Shown one piece after another: positions 5,156 to 7,269 of a DNA stretch of 7,269 nucleotides. Position 1 is the stretch's first letter. The number at the start of each line of letters is the position of its first letter. A program made the position numbers and the translations under genes. The DNA comes from Candidatus Brocadiia bacterium (GTDB lineage: Bacteria > Planctomycetota > MHYJ01 > WSZJ01): positions 1 to 7,269 of the forward strand of contig JABWAY010000207.1 in assembly GCA_013360825.1 (NCBI GenBank), given 5' to 3'. The notes beneath the pieces were generated by a model. That model saw only the letters and a list, made by a program, of their open reading frames with translations, made no database searches and was not told the DNA's origin.

Positions 5156-6667
5156 TCACGCCTTCAGCGTGTCCCGCCCTTTGAGCACCACCTTCACAAA
5201 CGACTCCTTCAGGCTCTGGAACCACCCCTCGACCCGGCCCATCTCCACCAGGCCCAGCGATCCCCGCTTCATGCGGATGTACTTCCCGTCGATCGCGTCG
5301 AACGGGTCCCCGATGTTCTCGTCCAGGACCTTCCGCGACATCAGCTTCGCCACGGGGTTTCCCGTCGGCATGTTGTGGAGCTCCATCATCATGTCGGTCG
5401 TGTACTTCATCGTGCGCCGCACCACGTCCAGATTCAGGTCCTTGTGGTTCACGTCCGTGTTCCCGGAGACGACGGGCTGGATCAGGTTGAAGGCGTCCTG
5501 GAAATTCAGCGGTTCCACGCCTTTCAGCGTCACCTGGTTCTGCTGCCGGATCTGGTTGTAGAACCCGGCGACCATGACCACGAAGCGCGTGTACGCCTTG
5601 CGGACGTAGCGGTCATGAAAGGCGGCCGCCCCCGCTTCGTCGATCTCGCCGCGCTGCACCGCGCAGATCGTGGCCGCCGACGAGAGGCCGCCGAGCAGGG
5701 CGAGGTGTACGCCCGACGAGAAGAGCGGGTCGATGAACGCGGCGGCGTCGCCGGCGAGCCGGAAATGCGGCCCGGAAAAGCTGTCGGCGACGTAGGAGTA
5801 ATCCGCCCACTCGCAGAGCTCTCCCTGGAAGGTCGCACCCTCCAGCAAGGCCCGGATGTCGGGGCAGAGCGACAGGCCGTGTTCGTAGATCTTCCGGTTG
5901 GTCCCGAACTCCTCTTTCCACTTTCGGAAGGTGTCCCGGTGGATCACCACGCCGAGGCTGAGGGTGTCGCCGGCGAGCGGGATCGCCCAGGTCCACCCCG
6001 AGCTGTCGGCGAGCGCCTCCATCGAGAACGCCCCTGGGTGGACCTTCCCGTCCCCGTCGGTGTACGGGCGCGCACCGGTCCAGTACCCGCCGATCGCCAC
6101 GTTGGCGAAGGTCTCCTGGAAATGGCGGTTGCGGAGGTAGCGCTGCGCCATGATGCCGGAGAGCCCGGAGGCGTCGATCAGCTCGTCGAACTCGATCCGT
6201 CCGCGGGCGCCGTCCCTGCGCGACCACTGGACGGCGACGGGGCGGGGGCCGTCGAAGAGGATGTCATCGACGGCGGTTTCCTCGTGGACCGTCGCGCCCA
6301 TTTCGCGCGCGTGGTCGAGGAGGAGCTTATCGAACTCCGAGCGCCGGACCTGCCAGCTGTACTTGTAGAGGGTGTTCTTCGTGAAATCCACATGGCCGGC
6401 GGGGGTGCCCTGCTTGACGCGGAAGAACCCGCCGTACTTCTTCACGAACCCGTGGTTTTCGACTTTCTCCCTGAGGCCGGCGAGCTCGAGGATCGGGTGG
6501 AGGGCGGTGAGGAGCGACTCCCCGATGTGGTATCTGGGGAAGCGGTCCCGCTCGAGGACGGTGACCTCGATGTTTTCGCGGGCGAGCAGGGTGGCGGCGG
6601 TCGACCCCGCGGGGCCTCCGCCGATGACGAGAACCCGGGTGCGCGTCGCAGGGGTGGGAGGCGTCAT
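5156..6667 (-). CDS. FAD-dependent enzyme of the flavin-dependent halogenase family
   Basis: This 503-residue flavoprotein belongs to the tryptophan-halogenase-like / geranylgeranyl-reductase superfamily. Such halogenases use reduced FAD, O2 and halide to make hypohalous acid. Residues 12-21 (VLVIGGGPAG) form the Rossmann FAD-binding loop, followed by E39 and FPRYHIGESLL (43-53), typical of carrier-protein or phenol/pyrrole-type halogenases. GFVKKYGGFF (73-82) contains K77, aligned with the catalytic lysine position. WTWAIP (225-230) matches the W-x-W-x-I-P signature that separates halogenases from monooxygenases. AGDAAAFIDPLFSSGVHLAL (305-324) is the second FAD motif. The length is normal. 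The start at 6667 has AGGA five bases upstream; longer in-frame versions add Arg/Pro-rich sequence and are rejected. It follows the membrane protein gene after 113 bases. No flavin reductase or substrate-making gene is visible, so the reaction (halogenation, oxidation or reduction) and substrate are unproven. Confidence 0.88.
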   Translation of the reverse strand: MTPPTPATRTRVLVIGGGPAGSTAATLLARENIEVTVLERDRFPRYHIGESLLTALHPILELAGLREKVENHGFVKKYGGFFRVKQGTPAGHVDFTKNTLYKYSWQVRRSEFDKLLLDHAREMGATVHEETAVDDILFDGPRPVAVQWSRRDGARGRIEFDELIDASGLSGIMAQRYLRNRHFQETFANVAIGGYWTGARPYTDGDGKVHPGAFSMEALADSSGWTWAIPLAGDTLSLGVVIHRDTFRKWKEEFGTNRKIYEHGLSLCPDIRALLEGATFQGELCEWADYSYVADSFSGPHFRLAGDAAAFIDPLFSSGVHLALLGGLSSAATICAVQRGEIDEAGAAAFHDRYVRKAYTRFVVMVAGFYNQIRQQNQVTLKGVEPLNFQDAFNLIQPVVSGNTDVNHKDLNLDVVRRTMKYTTDMMMELHNMPTGNPVAKLMSRKVLDENIGDPFDAIDGKYIRMKRGSLGLVEMGRVEGWFQSLKESFVKVVLKGRDTLKA

Positions 6668-6701
6668 GGGTGTCCTGTTCAGGAGCGGGGCCGGGTCAGG
6701 T

Positions 6702-6714
6702 CCGGAGAATCCGG
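6702..6714. repeat. Operator-like inverted repeat CCGGA-GAA-TCCGG
   Basis: A perfect 5-3-5 inverted repeat lies about 35 bases before the start of the halogenase-like gene. In GC-rich DNA five-base arms arise easily by chance, so this is only suggestive of a repressor or activator site. Confidence 0.3.
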
Positions 6715-6740
6715 GGCATTCGGGCGCGTGCATCGAGCCA

Positions 6741-6767
6741 GATTCCCGGCGCGGAGGCAAGGGAATC
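6741..6767. repeat. Inverted repeat GATTCCC-N13-GGGAATC
   Basis: Two perfect seven-base arms (6741-6747 and 6761-6767) have starts 20 bp apart, in the gap between the membrane protein and the halogenase-like gene. They could be a dimeric regulator site or an mRNA hairpin. No T-tract follows on the minus strand, so a terminator is unlikely. No good promoter was found in this 113-base gap. Confidence 0.35.
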
Positions 6768-6780
6768 GGAGCGTGCGTCC

Positions 6781-7263
6781 TCAGGATTCGTCGGTGGCGT
6801 TCAGGACGGCGAGCGTGTAGAGCGCGGAGAGGGCGAGGGTCAGGAGGGCGGCGATTCCCCAGAAGACGCTGACGAGGCGGAGGCCGTTGAGGAGCAGGAC
6901 GGAAACGAGCCCGAGCGTGGTGTAGCCGGCGAGGACGCCGCCGGCGACGGCGTTGTTCCTGCGTCCGAGGAGGAGTTCGTTGAGCGGGAGGAGGGCGACG
7001 GGGAGGACGAGGATCGTCACGATCGCGAGGAAGATGCGGAACAGGGCCGAGGTCCCGTCGATGCGCGCCCGGAAACGGTCGATCGAGAGGAATCCGGTGT
7101 CGAGAGACGTCTCCGCGCGGCCGTCCGCGAGGGTGTCCCCCGCGGGGCTGCGCACGGCCCCCCACGTGAACGCCACGGTCACGCCCTCGTCCTGCCGCCG
7201 GTGCGCGGCGCAGTCCGCCCAGAACGCCGCCTCCACCCCCAGCTGCAACTCCTGCACGCTCAT
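6781..7263 (-). CDS. Membrane protein with three helices, unknown function
   Basis: This is a 160-residue protein if it starts at the ATG at 7261-7263; only six bases lie beyond it, with no stop, so the true start may be outside the window. The first 70 residues are soluble and mixed in charge (WADCAAHRRQDEG near 15-27). Three hydrophobic helices follow at about 74-94, 104-124 and 130-154, separated by a GRRNN turn (100-104) and a short turn around 126-130 that contains Arg129. The N-terminal part would lie on one face of the membrane. I do not recognise the family. It is on the same strand as, and upstream of, the halogenase-like gene with a 113-base gap, so linkage in function is possible but not shown. 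Confidence 0.75.
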   Translation of the reverse strand: MSVQELQLGVEAAFWADCAAHRRQDEGVTVAFTWGAVRSPAGDTLADGRAETSLDTGFLSIDRFRARIDGTSALFRIFLAIVTILVLPVALLPLNELLLGRRNNAVAGGVLAGYTTLGLVSVLLLNGLRLVSVFWGIAALLTLALSALYTLAVLNATDES

Positions 7264-7269
7264 GTGCCG

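Noticed and set aside
5099..6820. 573-codon plus-strand open frame over the halogenase-like gene
   Set aside because: Antisense shadow with no domain signals; the minus strand has complete FAD and halogenase motifs.
6668..7165. N-terminal extension giving a 669-residue halogenase-like protein
   Set aside because: The added part is Arg/Pro-rich out-of-frame reading of the membrane protein gene; the family N-terminus and AGGA site support the start at 6667.

Overview
The window is GC-rich bacterial DNA (a hand count of 3481-3540 gives 73% GC) and densely coded. The exception is an AT-richer gap at 4364-4681 (about 41% GC over 4441-4560). I see no rRNA, tRNA, CRISPR array, insertion sequence or phage gene. 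The organism cannot be fixed from the sequence alone. The zinc-ribbon-plus-membrane protein, the small exported protein with a Trp-Asp-containing tail, and a halogenase-like flavoenzyme together suggest Planctomycetota or a similar environmental high-GC lineage; this is an inference.

Layout. (1) Positions 1-1221, minus strand: a START/AHSA1-type (SRPBCC) protein is followed by a NodB-type polysaccharide deacetylase that runs off the left edge. (2) Positions 1335-4363, plus strand, divergent from block 1: a GT4-type glycosyltransferase, a circularly permuted ATP-grasp-like protein and a small zinc-ribbon membrane protein, with gaps of 16 and 37 bases. (3) Positions 4364-5100: an AT-richer region with a possible promoter and a 20-bp-spaced direct repeat, then a 112-residue exported protein with a very strong ribosome binding site, then two hairpins, the second being a textbook intrinsic terminator. 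(4) Positions 5156-7263, minus strand, converging on that terminator: a three-helix membrane protein, then a 503-residue FAD-dependent enzyme with flavin-dependent halogenase signatures.

Working together. The deacetylase, glycosyltransferase and ATP-grasp-like protein around the divergent promoter region are compatible with making or tailoring a surface glycan or glycoconjugate. The halogenase-like enzyme may modify a small molecule, but no substrate-making genes lie in the window. No known complete system is present. The least explained parts are the ATP-grasp-like protein beside the glycosyltransferase, and the regulated-looking unit around the small exported protein.
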